A program made the translations under genes and the position numbers. The notes beneath the pieces are model-generated. The model had not been told where the DNA came from, did not search any database, and saw nothing but the letters and a program-made list of their open reading frames with translations. Below, piece by piece: positions 53,822 to 63,021 of a DNA stretch of 64,000 nucleotides; position 1 is the first letter of the stretch, and every line of letters begins with the position of its first letter. The stretch is from Leptothermofonsia sp049200465 (GTDB taxonomy: Bacteria; Cyanobacteriota; Cyanobacteriia; Leptolyngbyales; Leptolyngbyaceae). The stretch lies in assembly GCF_049200465.1 (NCBI RefSeq), contig NZ_CP120836.1, forward strand, positions 4,464,001-4,528,000, in the 5' to 3' direction.

Positions 53822-53945
53822 TAAGTAGCTAGGCGCAATTAAAAGAATAATTTCGGGGGTGGAGGGGGTGAAACCCTCTGCCTGGGGGCGAAGCCCCCAC
53901 TCTCCTCCCCTTGACAATTAATTATGGCTACCTACCTACTTACTT
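53822..53945. repeat. Interspersed repeat, family B, copy 4 (inverted)
   Basis: 124 bp, taagtagctaggcgcaatt...ggctacctacctacttactta. Inverted relative to copies 1-3. It sits in the shared promoter region of the divergent rfpB-type genes. Confidence 0.8.
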
Positions 53946-54037
53946 ACTGAAGTTCGATTCTGTAGATGGGCAAAGCAACCATCCGACGCTGGATCAGCGC
54001 GACCCTGCGGATTACTGATTGGTTGCAGGGTGAGGTT

Positions 54038-54146
54038 CTAGTGTTTCGTCAGGAAAATTTTGACGGGTCGAAGACCCGCAAAATTCAACCCTGCTCAACA
54101 ACCTGGATTTTGGCTACCCGTCAATTATTGATTGACTGACCACTAG
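54038..54146. repeat. Family D repeat, copy 3 (diverged)
   Basis: ctagtgtttcgtcagga...ttgactgaccactag, with the gacgggtcgaagacccg hairpin. More divergent than copies 1 and 2. Confidence 0.5.
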
Positions 54147-54516
54147 ATCGGTGGATGAGGTTTGGTAAGGACGCCCCATAGACGTTCTTACCAATGGAAA
54201 CGACCGATGTGAAACCCAATCTGTTGCAAAACACCCATCCTTAAAAATGTAAAATTATGCAAAATAAAATCTGTTTCTAGCTAAAGATATATAAAAGATA
54301 TATAAATTGTATCAATAACGGGTTCAGAAATTTTTAGGCTGATTTGCTGGTAATGCCGACTAGGAAAGAAAACACCACCCTTGTGGTTGTGAGGAATCAC
54401 TTTCATTTCCTGAGAAAGAGCCTGCCTGCATTCTCATTTTTCTAAAAAATCAAATTTCTATAACAATTAACAATTCTGTTGCTCAATCAGCTTAAAGGTG
54501 AATGGTGTGATGCGCC

Positions 54517-56529
54517 ATGAGAATTCTGCTTGTTGAAGATGATGAGGTTATCTCAAAAACCTTAGAAAAAACGTTGTGCAATCAGCACTATGCGGTGGAT
54601 GTAGCTGCCGATGGGGAAATGGGGTGGGAGCTTGTTAAAGCATTTACCTACGACCTGATTTTGCTGGATGTGAATTTGCCTGGACTTGATGGTATTCGCT
54701 TTTGCCAGCAACTGCGAGCGAATCACGATGAGACTCCTGTGTTACTGCTAACAGCCCGAAGCTCCAGTATAGATAAGGTTTTGGGTTTAGATGCAGGAGC
54801 CGATGATTACGTGGTCAAACCCTTTGAATTGTCGGAACTGCTAGCTCGAATTCGCGTTCTGCTGCGGCGGGGAAGAGCCTGCCAACCAGTTGCTCTGGAA
54901 TGGCTAAATTTGAGGTTAGATCCCAGCATTTGTGAAGTGACCTATGGCGATCGCGCCCTGCATCTAACCCCCAAGGAGTATCGACTGTTGGAACTTTTTC
55001 TGCGTAACCAACATCGAGTGTTCAGCCGCAGTGCCATCTTAGACCACCTCTGGTCGAGTGAAGAGGCGCCCAGCGAAGAAACCGTGACCGTTCACATCAA
55101 AGATTTACGACAAAAACTGAAAAAAGCGGGCGCACCCTCCGACTTAATTGAAACCGTATATGGTCAGGGTTATCGTTTAAAGCAGGCTCCAAATGCCTCA
55201 TCAAATAGGGCATCCCAGTCTCCTCCAAAATCCAAGCAAACCCCAAAAGCTATTCATCAACAAACCAAAGAAGAACTGACCAGCGTCTGGGAAACTTACC
55301 AGGGGCTCAACCGCGATCGCCTTTCCATTCTGGAGCAGGCCGCCGCTGAATGGCTTGAAAACCGACTCAAGGACGACCAGCGTCAGAAGGCACAGGAGTC
55401 GGCCCATAAACTGACGGGAGCGTTAGGAATTTTTGGGTTTGAGGAAGCCTCACGAGTGGCGAAGGAAGTGGAAGAAATTTTTCAAATGGGAGGACGGTTA
55501 AACCAGCAAAAAGCCCTTCACTTAGCGGGTCTACTGGCAAAGTTAAGAGCCGTGATGCAGGAGTCAAAAGCTGGAGCAACCAATGGGCATCCTGGAATGG
55601 GGAATGTAAAAGAGACGAATTTGTCACCACTTACGGTCTGCCCATCACCCAATTTGCTCACCAAACAATCCACCTACAATGCAGGCGTTTCCTTTCCTCG
55701 CCCGTTGCTGCTGATTGTAGATGAGAATGCGGAATTGTCTGCCCGAATCCTTGATATGGCAGAAACCTGGGGATTCTCTGTATTACTGGCTCCCGATCTC
55801 CTTTCGGTGGGAAATATCCTGCGTTCTCACTCATCTTTACGGTCTGAAGGGGCTCGTAATTTAAGTAATCGCCGTCCCGGATCAGTACCGGATGTGTTGC
55901 TGCTCAACTTTTCCCTTGCCAGTGCCACTGAGGAAAGCCTGGTGTTTTTAGCCAATTTAGTGAATCGAGTGCCACCTATCCCGGTGCTGTTTCTCACCGC
56001 CCAGGATTCTCTGGCCTATCGCGTCAAAGTGGCTCGCCTCAGTGCCCACGCATTTTTGTGTAAACCCCTGTTTCCAGAAAAGGTACTGGATGCCGTTTCG
56101 AGGGTGCGATCGCACATTCAAACCACTTCCGCAAAGGTGATGGTGGTCGATGATGATCCTCAACAACTGATGGTGATGCGTACTTTACTAGAGCCATTGG
56201 GATTGCGGCTCACCACCTTAGAGGAACCCCTTCATTTCTGGCGAACTTTGCAAGAGGTTTCGCCCGATTTGCTGGTTCTGGACATTAACATGCCCCATTT
56301 CAATGGCATTGAACTCTGTCAAGCCCTGCGAAATACTCCCCAGTGGGGTGATTTACCAGTTTTGTTTCTGACAATTGAGATGGATTTTAAGACAGTGAGT
56401 CGGGTCTTTGCAGCTGGTGCCGATGACTGCATCAGCAAGGCGATCGCCCACCCTGAATTGTTGACTCGAATCCTGAATCGCCTGGAGCGGGAGCGACTGC
56501 TACGGGGAATGGCGAGTGCAATCTCTTAA
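54517..56529 (+). CDS. Second RfpB-like response regulator
   Basis: Same architecture and length (670 residues) as RfpB: receiver 1 with Asp51 (LILLDVNLPGLDG), winged helix (KEYRLLELFLRNQHRVF), HPt-like AHKLTGALGIFGF, a receiver-like domain whose acceptor site reads LNFSLAS (no Asp), and a final receiver with LVLDINMPHFNGIE. Many stretches are identical to rfpB, indicating paralogy. It is divergent from rfpB and directly upstream of the far-red psbA/apc genes. It could be an independent far-red regulator or a partner of RfpB. Confidence 0.9.
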   Translation: MRILLVEDDEVISKTLEKTLCNQHYAVDVAADGEMGWELVKAFTYDLILLDVNLPGLDGIRFCQQLRANHDETPVLLLTARSSSIDKVLGLDAGADDYVVKPFELSELLARIRVLLRRGRACQPVALEWLNLRLDPSICEVTYGDRALHLTPKEYRLLELFLRNQHRVFSRSAILDHLWSSEEAPSEETVTVHIKDLRQKLKKAGAPSDLIETVYGQGYRLKQAPNASSNRASQSPPKSKQTPKAIHQQTKEELTSVWETYQGLNRDRLSILEQAAAEWLENRLKDDQRQKAQESAHKLTGALGIFGFEEASRVAKEVEEIFQMGGRLNQQKALHLAGLLAKLRAVMQESKAGATNGHPGMGNVKETNLSPLTVCPSPNLLTKQSTYNAGVSFPRPLLLIVDENAELSARILDMAETWGFSVLLAPDLLSVGNILRSHSSLRSEGARNLSNRRPGSVPDVLLLNFSLASATEESLVFLANLVNRVPPIPVLFLTAQDSLAYRVKVARLSAHAFLCKPLFPEKVLDAVSRVRSHIQTTSAKVMVVDDDPQQLMVMRTLLEPLGLRLTTLEEPLHFWRTLQEVSPDLLVLDINMPHFNGIELCQALRNTPQWGDLPVLFLTIEMDFKTVSRVFAAGADDCISKAIAHPELLTRILNRLERERLLRGMASAIS

Positions 56530-57058
56530 GTGCAATCTCTTAAGAGGAAGATAGGAACTGGGGGATGGGGGGATAGCTTTTTACATCGATCACTCCCTCC
56601 CTCATTCCTTTTCCCTCTGCCTCCTGTCTTCTGAATCTTCTTATGTAAAGTTTCCTAAACATAAGATGACCTTTAGAGGTTCTTTAGCTTTTTTCACTAT
56701 TCTTCTTACAAATCATGAAACTTCATTCATACAGTGTTTTCAAACGGCTTAGAACATAGTTATAGAGTGCGTTAACAATCGATAATGCACAGTTCTGAGC
56801 TATCTGAAAATCAGCATGAGTTTTGGCTGGTCTATCAAATAGACCAAGTCAAAGGGTTATCTACTGAAGCCATTACAACAATTCTGGTTGTTGGCACAGG
56901 TAACAAGCATTGAAAGTTAGTAATCGGTACTTGGTGCCGATGGCAAGCTCTTTAATGCGCGATCGCTTTGGTTTCATATTTTTGGTTGCTTAAAAGATCG
57001 ATTACCCAATCGATTTTTAAGCCACTCTGCAATCGTAGTTCAATCCTGGTCAAGACCT
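56530..57058. other. Gap before the far-red psbA
   Basis: 529 bases. Short purine/pyrimidine repeats near 56555-56630, then AT-rich DNA. A 42-codon open frame (56785-56913) has no ribosome binding site and I do not support it. The psbA leader shows ATTTTTGGTTGC, and a hairpin-like atcgattacccaatcgat at 56998-57015. Confidence 0.5.
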
Positions 57059-58138
57059 ATGACTACAACTATCCAACAGCGCAGGATTCCTGATTTGTGG
57101 GATCGTTTTTGCGACTGGATTACCAGCACCGAAAATCGGCTCTATATTGGCTGGTTTGGTGTTTTAATGATTCCCCTGTTGGGCGTTTCTGCCTGCGTTT
57201 TTACTATTGCGTTCATTGCAGCGCCTCCCGTTGATATTGACGGTATTCGAGAGCCGGTCTCGGGCTCGTTGCTCTATGGCAACAACATCATCACAGCCGC
57301 CGTCGTTCCGTCTTCCAATGCGATCGGCTTGCACTTTTATCCGATCTGGGAAGCGGCCAGCATTGATGAGTGGCTATACAACGGGGGCCCCTACCAGATG
57401 ATTGGTGCCCACTATATTCCAGCCCTTTGCTGCTACATGGGGCGGGAGTGGGAACTCAGCTACCGTCTGGGAATGCGCCCCTGGATTGCTGTTGCCTATT
57501 CTGCACCCCTGGCAGCCACAACTTCCGTCTTCTGGATCTACCCAATTGGGCAGGGAAGTTTCTCGGATGGTTTGCCGATGGGGATTAGCGGCACTTTCAA
57601 TTTCATGTTTGTTTTCCAGGCAGAACATAACATTCTGATGCATCCTTTCCATATGCTGGGGGTTGCGGGTGTCTTTGGAGGTTCGCTGTTCTGTGCGATG
57701 CATGGGAGTTTGGTCACTTCCAGCCTGGTCAGGGAAACCACTGAAACCGAGTCTCAAAACCTAGGCTACAAGTTTGGGCAAGAAAACGAAACCTATAACA
57801 TTGTGGCTGCCCACGGTTATTTTGGCCGCTTGATCTTCCAGTACGCCAGCTTTAACAACAGCCGTTCTTTGCATTTTTTTCTGGGCGTGTTTCCAGTTGT
57901 TTGCATCTGGGCAACGGCGCTTGGAATTTGCATCATGGCGTTCAACCTGAATGGTTTTAACTTCAACCAGTCAGTACTGGATTCTCAGGGACGGGTGATT
58001 AACACCTGGGCGGATGTGATCAATCGGGCAAATTTGGGATTTGAAGTAATGCATGAACGGAATGCTCATAATTTCCCGCTTGACCTGGCGGGGGGTGAGG
58101 CGATTCCCATTGCCATGAAAGCTCCAGCGATCGGTTGA
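57059..58138 (+). CDS. psbA3: Photosystem II D1 protein, far-red paralogue
   Basis: Functional-type D1 of 359 residues: Tyr161 and Asp170 in IYPIGQGSFSD, Glu189 and His190 in QAEHNIL, His198 in FHMLG, QB-site His in AAHGYFGR, His332/Glu333 in VMHERNAHNF and Asp342/Ala344 in LDLA. Glu130 (CYMGREW) lowers the pheophytin gap, as in high-light D1 forms. The segment MIGAHYIPAL near residues 114-123 differs from the usual IVFHFLLGV and resembles far-red D1. Together with the neighbouring apc genes it marks the PSII half of the cluster. Confidence 0.93.
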   Translation: MTTTIQQRRIPDLWDRFCDWITSTENRLYIGWFGVLMIPLLGVSACVFTIAFIAAPPVDIDGIREPVSGSLLYGNNIITAAVVPSSNAIGLHFYPIWEAASIDEWLYNGGPYQMIGAHYIPALCCYMGREWELSYRLGMRPWIAVAYSAPLAATTSVFWIYPIGQGSFSDGLPMGISGTFNFMFVFQAEHNILMHPFHMLGVAGVFGGSLFCAMHGSLVTSSLVRETTETESQNLGYKFGQENETYNIVAAHGYFGRLIFQYASFNNSRSLHFFLGVFPVVCIWATALGICIMAFNLNGFNFNQSVLDSQGRVINTWADVINRANLGFEVMHERNAHNFPLDLAGGEAIPIAMKAPAIG

Positions 58139-58342
58139 GTATGGTTGTTTCCCCATTGCATCTGGGATTGCAACCGTTGTAATGGGGAATTCCTAATTCG
58201 GTAAATCTGACAAAGTTATGATGCGCGGCGCTAACGCCATCATTAACAACCCCAAAATCATTACGATTTGGGCACCATCCCTAATTTTTCTAACTACTGC
58301 GATAGATTCAACTTTCAATCTTTCCTAACCAAGGAGAAATCA

Positions 58343-58819
58343 ATGAGTCTCGTAACTGAATTAATTCTCAATGCTGACAGTGAAGCTCGCTATCCAGCTC
58401 CCAAAGAGTTGCGTATCTTCCAGGATTTTCTGAAAACGGGTGAACAGCGGATTCGAATTGCTAGCACGTTGTCAGAAAATGAGCAGCGCATTATCCAGAA
58501 TGCTTTTGCAAAGTTTTGGGAACGGTGCCCGGTGACGCCCAGCAATAGCGGCAATCCCCGTAAAACGGCTTCCTGTCAGCGAGATGTGGGCTGGTACATT
58601 CGCCTGATTGCTTACTCAATTTTGGCGGGCAGTGAACAACCCCTGGTTGAGATTGGCACCGTTGGCATCAAGGAAATGTACAACTCTCTGGAAATTCCAC
58701 TCAAAAACATTGTGGAATGTATGCGCTGTGTTAAAGAGGAGACGCTTTCTTTGCTGAGACCTGAGGATGCAACTGAGGTTGCTCCCTACTTTGATCTAAT
58801 CATTCGATCGCTATCCTGA
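58343..58819 (+). CDS. ApcD-type allophycocyanin alpha subunit, far-red
   Basis: 158-residue alpha-type allophycocyanin. It reads MSLVTELILNADSEARYPAP, as in ApcD, and has the bilin-binding Cys78 in ASCQRDVGWY. AAGGAG lies before the ATG at 58343. Following apcB2, this probably forms the ApcD5-ApcB2 pair of far-red clusters; the number (D2/D3/D5) is inferred from order, not from a tree. Two further ApcD-type genes lie at 59823 and 63018. Confidence 0.85.
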   Translation: MSLVTELILNADSEARYPAPKELRIFQDFLKTGEQRIRIASTLSENEQRIIQNAFAKFWERCPVTPSNSGNPRKTASCQRDVGWYIRLIAYSILAGSEQPLVEIGTVGIKEMYNSLEIPLKNIVECMRCVKEETLSLLRPEDATEVAPYFDLIIRSLS

Positions 58820-58910
58820 TGGATTTACTATCTTTCAATTCTCGTCTCTACTCTCTCGACTACTCTGTTCAACCCAGACTCTGTTCAACCTAATTTAAGG
58901 AGTTATCAAC

Positions 58911-59396
58911 ATGCAAGATGCTATTACATCACTGATTAATGCCTCAGATGTCCAGGGTCGGTATCTGGACAATGCAGGAGTTGAGAAACTGCGAGCTTAC
59001 TTTCAAAGTGGGGAATTGCGATCGCGGGCAGCAACCACCATCAGCGCAAACTCATCTTCAATTGTGACCCAGGCCGTTGCTAAGTCTTTGATGTATACCG
59101 ACATCACTGCTCCCGGTGGCAATATGTATACTTGCCGTCGCTATGCAGCTTGCATTCGAGACCTGGACTACTTTTTACGGTATGCCACCTACGCCATGCT
59201 GGCAGGCGATCCTTCCATCCTAGATGAGCGAATTTTGAATGGGTTGAGAGAAACCTACAATTCGTTGGGAGTTCCAATTGGTGGAACGATTCGGGCCATT
59301 CAGGCAATGAAAGAAGTGACTGCCGATTTAGTCGGTGCTGAAGCCGGAAAAGAAATGGGTGTTTACTTCGACTACATCTGCTCTGGACTGAGCTAG
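58911..59396 (+). CDS. apcB2: Allophycocyanin beta subunit, far-red
   Basis: 161 residues starting MQDAITSLINASDVQGRYL. Bilin Cys81 lies in YAACIRDLDY, and Asn71 in GGNMYT is the position of gamma-N-methylasparagine. Ends DYICSGLS. ATG at 58911 follows AAGGAG; 91 bases from the preceding ApcD-type gene, consistent with one transcript. Confidence 0.9.
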   Translation: MQDAITSLINASDVQGRYLDNAGVEKLRAYFQSGELRSRAATTISANSSSIVTQAVAKSLMYTDITAPGGNMYTCRRYAACIRDLDYFLRYATYAMLAGDPSILDERILNGLRETYNSLGVPIGGTIRAIQAMKEVTADLVGAEAGKEMGVYFDYICSGLS

Positions 59397-59547
59397 TGGT
59401 CTGCTAGGAGTTTAGGACTCTGCTAGATGGAGTAGTTAGCAGCGGATCAATAACGGATACAACGATGAATCAACGGGTTGCTGTCCTCCGCCCTTTCATC
59501 ATCATCTTTGATGCGCTATGAAGTCCGCTGCTGATTTTTCCAATTCA

Positions 59548-59662
59548 TAGAGCTCTACGCGGGTGCATTAGGACATTGGAATTAGAGAGGGAGTGGGGGC
59601 TTTGCCCCCAGCCAGGGGTGGAACCCCTGCACCCCGTCCTAACCACAATAACTACCGCTATA
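59548..59662. repeat. Family A repeat, copy 10
   Basis: 115 bp, atagagctctacgcgggtgc...ctaccgctata, between apcB2 and the next apc gene. It may be transcribed with the operon. Confidence 0.8.
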
Positions 59663-59822
59663 CCAATTCTCGAACCAATTCTCAAAAATCAGGCTATCCA
59701 TAATCGACTGGATGGGCGCAAGGATTTGCATCTCTGCGTGAGTTCGATCCATCAAAGCGATCCATTGAATTGAGGAAATTGATTTTCTGAACTTTGCAAT
59801 TGTTGAATCTTAGGTCACTGGC

Positions 59823-60305
59823 ATGAGTATTGTTACACGGTCTATTGCGATCGCCGATCGGGAAGCTCGCTATTTAAACCCAGGAGAACTGAGCGCAATT
59901 AGCGAATATTTTGCCGAGGGGAGCGATCGCCTGCGAATTGCCACTATTTTGATGGCGAATGAACGTTACATCGTTGAGCGTGGCAGCCAGCGATTTTGGG
60001 AACGCTGCCCGGTGACTCCCAGCAATAGCGGCAACCCCACCTACCGGGCATCCTGTCAACGTGATCAATCCTGGTACGTGCGGCTGGTTTCCTATGCCGT
60101 AATTGTGGGAGACATCACTCCAATTGAAAAAATTGGGGTAAAGGGTGGCAAGGAAATGTACAACTCACTCGGTGTACCCCTCAGAAATGTTGTTGAATGC
60201 ATGGGTTGTCTTAAAGAAGTGGCACTGGAACTGCTAAGTCTTAAGGATGCAGCAGAAGTCGCCCCTTATTTTGACTACATCATTCAAGGGCTGACGCCCC
60301 AATAG
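59823..60305 (+). CDS. ApcD-type allophycocyanin alpha subunit, far-red (second)
   Basis: 160 residues. MSIVTRSIAIADREARYL, Cys78 in ASCQRDQSWY and a C-terminus DYIIQGLTPQ. The stretch RCPVTPSNSGNP is shared with the gene at 58343 and with the frameshifted third copy. By order it would be ApcD2; that name is tentative. ATG at 59823. Confidence 0.85.
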   Translation: MSIVTRSIAIADREARYLNPGELSAISEYFAEGSDRLRIATILMANERYIVERGSQRFWERCPVTPSNSGNPTYRASCQRDQSWYVRLVSYAVIVGDITPIEKIGVKGGKEMYNSLGVPLRNVVECMGCLKEVALELLSLKDAAEVAPYFDYIIQGLTPQ

Positions 60306-60417
60306 GGTCAGGTGTGAGTTATCCCCCCCTTGAGTGCCAGGGGGGTGGATGGCTGATGAGTGGATGGATACAGAAATTGGTTATTCAAAACTGTTTTTAG
60401 GGAGCAATGGAAGCCTC

Positions 60418-62778
60418 ATGAGTGCTCATGCAAGCGGCGGAAGTCCTGCCATATTTCCTCAGCAATACCGTACCTTACCGATTGCAGTCATTTCTCAAGC
60501 TGAACAACAGGATCGTGGCTTGAGGCAGAGCGAATTGCAAGAGTTGACGAACTTTTTTCGTTCTGGTGCAAAGCGGTTAGAGGTTGCAGCCGTCCTGTCA
60601 GAACATGCGAATGAAATTGTAGCGGCAGCCGCCAATCGCATCTTTTATGGTGGCTCGCCGATGGCGTATTTAGAGGCGCCACCTAATCGTGAAAACCTGC
60701 CAGGATCGAACACTCCATTGCGGCCAAGAAGCGCGCCTCCGAAGGAGAAATTGCAAGTTGAAACCGCCAGTTATGGGAACCCATTTCGGGGCGCTTTGGA
60801 GTTTATGCAAACACAGTTGAGGGGCGATCGCGATCCGCTGCCAGACGGCTTTCGGCTAATCCATGTGAAACGCTACGGACCTCGCCGCATGAAGAACTCG
60901 ATGCGAGACCTGGCCTGGTTTTTGCGGTATGTCACCTATGCCATTGTGGCAGGAGATGCCAGCATTTTAACGGTGAATGTGCGGGGGTTACGTGGAGTCA
61001 TTCCTGAAGATGTGACAGAGGCCACGGTGGTTGCCATGCGCGAGATGCGGTGGCGATCGCTCAACTATTTCAAACAGGATGCCGAAGCCTGTGATCTGAT
61101 TCGAGAATACTTCGATGGGATGATCACCGATTACCTGGCTGAGAAGCCTTCAAACCGGGTGCGGCAGGGGATTTCCAACGATCAGCAAGGACTGGAATTA
61201 CCGGAAAATTATGCCCTGTCAGTGATTCCGCGCCATCGGTTTGTGATGAAGCCAAACCTGTCAGAGACGGAAAAACAGGAAGTGATTAAAGCGGCCTATC
61301 GGCAAGTATTTGAGCGAGATATTACCCGTGAATACGGAGTCAGTTTGACCGATTTAGAATCCAGGTTCCGGAGTGGGGAAATCTCAACCAAAGAGTTTGT
61401 TCGCCGCATGGGCAAGTCACGCCTCTATCGCAATGAGTTTTATGAACCCTTTGTTGTCAGTCGATTTATTGAACTGGCCGTGCGTCATTTCCTGGGGCGG
61501 GGCGTGAGTTCTCCAGAAGAATTTCAACAGTATTTTGATGTTGTTTCCAGCCGGGGATGGCATGCGTTGATTGATACGCTGGTTGATTCCCAGGAATATG
61601 CGGACTATTTTGGTGAAGAAACCGTTCCCTACCTGCGAGGCTATGGGCTGGAGGCGCAGGAATGCCGGAACTGGGGGCCACAACTTCATCTCTTTAAGTT
61701 CTGTGCCCCTGCCCACAAAATTCCCCAATTCATTACCCAGTTTGGAGATTACCAGAAACCGCTGCCCAATCAGCATCCCTATGGAGCGGGCAACGATCCG
61801 CTAGAAATTCGCTTTGGTGCCATCTTCCCGCAACCAAGCTGGAAAGGAAACGATCATCCTGCCTCTTTCAATAAGGATCATCGTCGCATTTTAATTAGTT
61901 GCGAAGCAGGCAATGGTCATGGAACTAGCCACGCGCTGAATTGGGGACAGGTTCCGGGCACCTCGAATCGCCTGCTCAAGCTGAATCAAATGGCTCAGCC
62001 GAATGGCAAGCATGGTAAAGCCTCACCCCAGGGGGTCAGCGTTAACCTGGCCAAAAACTCCCCCACTGCCATTATCGAAGGCACCTATCGCCAGCTATTT
62101 GGACGGGAAGTATACCCGGAGCAGCGGTTGACTGCAGCAGAACTGAAGCTAAAAAGTGCAGAAATCACGGTACGGGAGTTTGTCCGCCAACTGGCGAAAT
62201 CTCGTTCGTTCCGGCATATGTACTGGGAATCGCTTTATATCACAAAGGCGATCGAGTACATCCATCGACGCTTGTTGGGTCGCCCCACCTACGGGCGGCA
62301 GGAAATGGGCCGTTACTACGATATCTGCGCCAAAAAAGGCTTTTACGCACTGATTGATGAACTGGTGGATAGCCCTGAGTACATCGCTACTTTTGGAGAA
62401 GATACGGTTCCCTATGAGCGGTTTGTGACCCCACGGGGATACGAACTGCGATCGCGCAGTAGTACTGGAACATTACGACTGCAACACGAACGTCTTGGTA
62501 GTTCGGTACCAGGACCACGGGTGGCAGAGAACTTTAGTGGTTGGATTAAGGCCGCCTTAGGAGGTGGCGACGCTGCCCATAAACGGGCTCAACTGCAAGC
62601 TGCTCTGCTGGAGCAAAAACCGCTCAGCTACGAAGTATTGGATGCCGCGAAGCAACTTCAGCTTGAGTCCGAACCGGCTGAAGCGAACGAAACGCCCAAT
62701 TCTCAAAAAGCAGAGACATCCCCAGTTCAACAACCAACCACTCAACCTGCCTTCAGCGAACCGGGTGGGCAAAGTTAA
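60418..62778 (+). CDS. apcE2: ApcE2, far-red phycobilisome core-membrane linker
   Basis: The linker that organises the core and links it to the photosystem. 786 residues from ATG 60418 (MSAHASGGSP). The N-terminal phycobiliprotein-like domain lacks the chromophore Cys of ApcE: the segment reads GVIPEDVTEAT, the known ApcE2 feature. Two REP linker domains follow (~260-520 and ~560-680, each with RQxFxR, FVRxxxxS and YxxYFG/PYxRG motifs). It is shorter than typical ApcE (three or four REPs), implying a bicylindrical core. A helical Gln/Pro-rich tail ends EPGGQS. Confidence 0.92.
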   Translation: MSAHASGGSPAIFPQQYRTLPIAVISQAEQQDRGLRQSELQELTNFFRSGAKRLEVAAVLSEHANEIVAAAANRIFYGGSPMAYLEAPPNRENLPGSNTPLRPRSAPPKEKLQVETASYGNPFRGALEFMQTQLRGDRDPLPDGFRLIHVKRYGPRRMKNSMRDLAWFLRYVTYAIVAGDASILTVNVRGLRGVIPEDVTEATVVAMREMRWRSLNYFKQDAEACDLIREYFDGMITDYLAEKPSNRVRQGISNDQQGLELPENYALSVIPRHRFVMKPNLSETEKQEVIKAAYRQVFERDITREYGVSLTDLESRFRSGEISTKEFVRRMGKSRLYRNEFYEPFVVSRFIELAVRHFLGRGVSSPEEFQQYFDVVSSRGWHALIDTLVDSQEYADYFGEETVPYLRGYGLEAQECRNWGPQLHLFKFCAPAHKIPQFITQFGDYQKPLPNQHPYGAGNDPLEIRFGAIFPQPSWKGNDHPASFNKDHRRILISCEAGNGHGTSHALNWGQVPGTSNRLLKLNQMAQPNGKHGKASPQGVSVNLAKNSPTAIIEGTYRQLFGREVYPEQRLTAAELKLKSAEITVREFVRQLAKSRSFRHMYWESLYITKAIEYIHRRLLGRPTYGRQEMGRYYDICAKKGFYALIDELVDSPEYIATFGEDTVPYERFVTPRGYELRSRSSTGTLRLQHERLGSSVPGPRVAENFSGWIKAALGGGDAAHKRAQLQAALLEQKPLSYEVLDAAKQLQLESEPAEANETPNSQKAETSPVQQPTTQPAFSEPGGQS

Positions 62779-62808
62779 TGCGTATTGATTCCAGGAGTGG
62801 ACAGCCCT

Positions 62809-63021
62809 ATGCCAAAACTTGATCGAGCCGATTCCGTTTTTATCAAACACTTTTACCGCAAAACCCTGACAAACCCATTGGAACGTCTCCTTAAGCATGG
62901 GTTTGCGGCAATGACCAATACCCGTCTTTGGAAACGATTGATTCACCCAATCACGAATTCCAAGCAGTTACACATTGGTTGGTTTGGAGGCGTTCACATT
63001 GTTTCAGGAGGGAAGCGATGA
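62809..63021 (+). CDS. Small basic ORF overlapping the third ApcD start
   Basis: A 70-residue open frame starting MPKLDRADSV and ending in VSGGKR, with its stop overlapping the ATG of the next gene (ATGA). Its last ~25 residues resemble the D1 N-terminus (LW-R...ITNSK...IGWFGG against LWDRF...ITSTEN...IGWFGV). It could be a degraded psbA start, a leader peptide or a real small protein. No ribosome binding site stands out. Confidence 0.35.
   Translation: MPKLDRADSVFIKHFYRKTLTNPLERLLKHGFAAMTNTRLWKRLIHPITNSKQLHIGWFGGVHIVSGGKR

Larger units (their letters stand above)
53581..54516. other. Intergenic region between the two divergent rfpB-type genes
   Basis: 936 bases. It holds a family B repeat (53822-53945), a family D copy (54038-54146), an imperfect hairpin at 54162-54194 (TTGGTAAG.../...CTTACCAA) and an AT-rich stretch at 54240-54300 with atataaaagatatataa. 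No protein gene. It should contain the promoters of both rfpB-type genes. Confidence 0.55.

Noticed and set aside
56785..56913. 42-codon frame before the far-red psbA
   Set aside because: No ribosome binding site, no recognised family and it lies in the psbA leader.
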